DNA of 64,000 nucleotides from Gibbula magus (taxonomy: Eukaryota > Mollusca > Gastropoda > Trochida > Trochidae): the NCBI GenBank assembly GCA_936450465.1, contig OW388296.1, positions 14,195,867 to 14,259,866 on the forward strand, read 5' to 3'. Of this stretch, positions 62,501-64,000 are shown piece after piece (positions within the stretch are counted from its first letter, which is position 1; the number at the start of each line of letters is the position of its first letter). The translations under genes and the position numbers were made by a program. Under the pieces are notes generated by a model, which was not told the DNA's origin, searched no databases, and was given only the letters and a program-made list of their open reading frames with translations.

Positions 62501-63915
62501 ATACACAAGCTACTTGCTACGAACAGGTTCACAAGTGGATCTATATAGGCTTCGGACATAGCTTTACTGAGATTGAAATGTTATCCATGTTACTTTATTC
62601 AAACTTGTTATTAATGCCAATAGATACCTATAGATTTCGCATATAGAGTATATTACATGTTGATTTATGAATTCATATGTCGGACACGACTACTGATTAA
62701 CTGAAATATGTTTGTCACCCCAATATTGTACATCAACAATCCAAGATGTGGTTAAATGTTACCGTAATGTTGAAATGAAACAGTTTCAAAGCACTGCATT
62801 GTGGATTTGATTATCAAATGCCTGTTATTTGTAAATTATTGTCTCACCTGGTGACCAAGTTGCAAATATACAGGAGATGGATGAAGGATGACCGTACAAG
62901 CTTTGCCCCTCCCTAACACGTGTTCAGTGGGACTAACGGAAGTAATATAGTACTGATGGTGTTTCGGACTCCAAATGTCACAAGGTTGTTGTAGATTCCA
63001 TGTGTTATCCAAAATGAACATTTACGTTTGATGTGGAATTATTAGACTATCAATAATATATAAAATATATAATACTACAATACTTGAAAATACATGATAA
63101 GAAACAGTATGTTTAATGATTCATGTCGAACATTTTAAGAGGAGAAACTGGATTATTAAAAGAAATCCTCATTTGCAATGTAATGTTACTCACATGTTAA
63201 GAGATTTATTGTATAATGTATGTACCGATGGAAGTTATTCTAAAAGTGCATTTTGCCATGTTCTGCATAGTCTTCGTCTTAGACTAAGATTATTTTCAGC
63301 CGAACAATCATTTACTCATCCTTTAACGATGTCAACCTGAAGTCTTGATCTTAGTCATCCATTTACTTCACTGCTTGTAGAATAGCTTAGGGGCCTTTAA
63401 TCATTGAGAAATGTACGAAGTCTACAATGTATCAATATATCAATTTATATTTTAAAATGACCTTAGTTTACGTTCGGGAGGTTGTTATACATGAAATTGT
63501 TTTGATGTTGTGAACACATTTTAGAAAATGTACAATTTTCCCCGGAAGTTTATTCACCTTTGTTCTGTCTTTCAATCCTTCAGCTCATGCTTTCCCTTGG
63601 TGCTAAATGATGACGTAGTACACAGGCTTTGATGACGTAAGGTTTACAAAAATTGACCCAAACTGGTGCTATCCCCTACGAACGCTTGAGCTTCTTTGCA
63701 GTGGTATTAATTCAGTCGCTACAGTAGTCTGTTTTACATGACGTCATTCATGTGTAACGTTCAACTTTTGAACTTTAGAAAGTTACGTAATACCATTTAG
63801 TCCTTGGAGTCATTATCATTTGATTTACATTAACTTGTTATTCAAGGTTCTGATTTACAATTCTAGTGTTCATCGATGTAGACAAACAAAGGACAAACAA
63901 TCTGGAATTCGTTTG
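62501..63915. other. 3' flank of the Rost gene, no gene seen
   Basis: No AATAAA is seen close downstream; ATTAAA at 63155-63160 is a distant candidate poly(A) signal. A 74-codon frame at 63116-63340 has no recognised family. Confidence 0.45.
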
Positions 63916-63972
63916 CCGGATCCTTACTGATCCGCGGATTTGTCGGATCCGGTAGGATCCGGACGGATCCAC
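63916..63972. repeat. GGATCC-rich short repeat at window end
   Basis: GGATCC occurs at 63918, 63945, 63955 and 63965; the last three are exactly 10 bp apart. It is GC-rich against an AT-rich background and probably continues towards the right edge. Confidence 0.75.
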
Positions 63973-64000
63973 CCCCTTTTGTCCTGTGAAAACGTAGGTA

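Overview
This window is AT-rich, intron- and repeat-dominated metazoan DNA. It has no operons, no long intronless ORFs, GT-AG introns, a tRNA-derived SINE, pieces of non-LTR retrotransposons and several TIR-bearing MITEs. The SINE tail (a GCGGCGTTAAACCC-type end) and the dispersed repeat style resemble gastropod or other mollusc genomes. That assignment is an inference from remembered repeat style, not a database match.

Layout. 1-520 holds three copies of a ~172-bp tandem repeat. 2276-8885 is a large satellite array of about 34 monomers of ~195 bp with visible higher-order structure. 9201-9415 is a 46-bp minisatellite that shares a motif with the satellite, followed at once by a tRNA-derived SINE (9436-9770). 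About 9.9-29.7 kb is an intergenic mosaic in which a multi-kb cassette occurs in at least three diverged partial copies. These copies are interrupted by a 5'-truncated LINE (10.67-11.52 kb), a reverse-strand LINE fragment (17.88-18.28 kb), a 120-bp foldback (24.5 kb) and a TTAA-flanked MITE (27.96-28.63 kb). 29.7-40.4 kb carries a MITE built from ATGCGT-type subrepeats (30.6-31.2 kb), small hairpins, a composite foldback (33.66-33.84 kb) and further local duplications.

The one convincing protein gene is on the + strand from 40621 to 62245. Its four coding exons encode a 304-residue multi-pass membrane protein of the Rolling stone (Rost) family. Intron 1 is 17.0 kb and holds a ~350-bp MITE, a 33-bp minisatellite, an (AT)n tract, a ~650-bp TIR element, a Tc1/mariner-like MITE with perfect 30-bp TIRs, and a ~2.6-kb internal duplication whose two copies lie 7.1 kb apart. 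Introns 2 and 3 are 3.3 kb and 0.44 kb.

Notable observations are these: the Rost stop codon lies inside the first unit of a 35-bp tandem repeat; an in-frame alternative acceptor lies 24 nt upstream of exon 4; the satellite shows higher-order duplication; and a MITE is present in only one arm of an intronic duplication, so the events can be ordered. I saw no clear new multi-gene system. The unexplained signal is repeat and duplication architecture rather than a set of genes.
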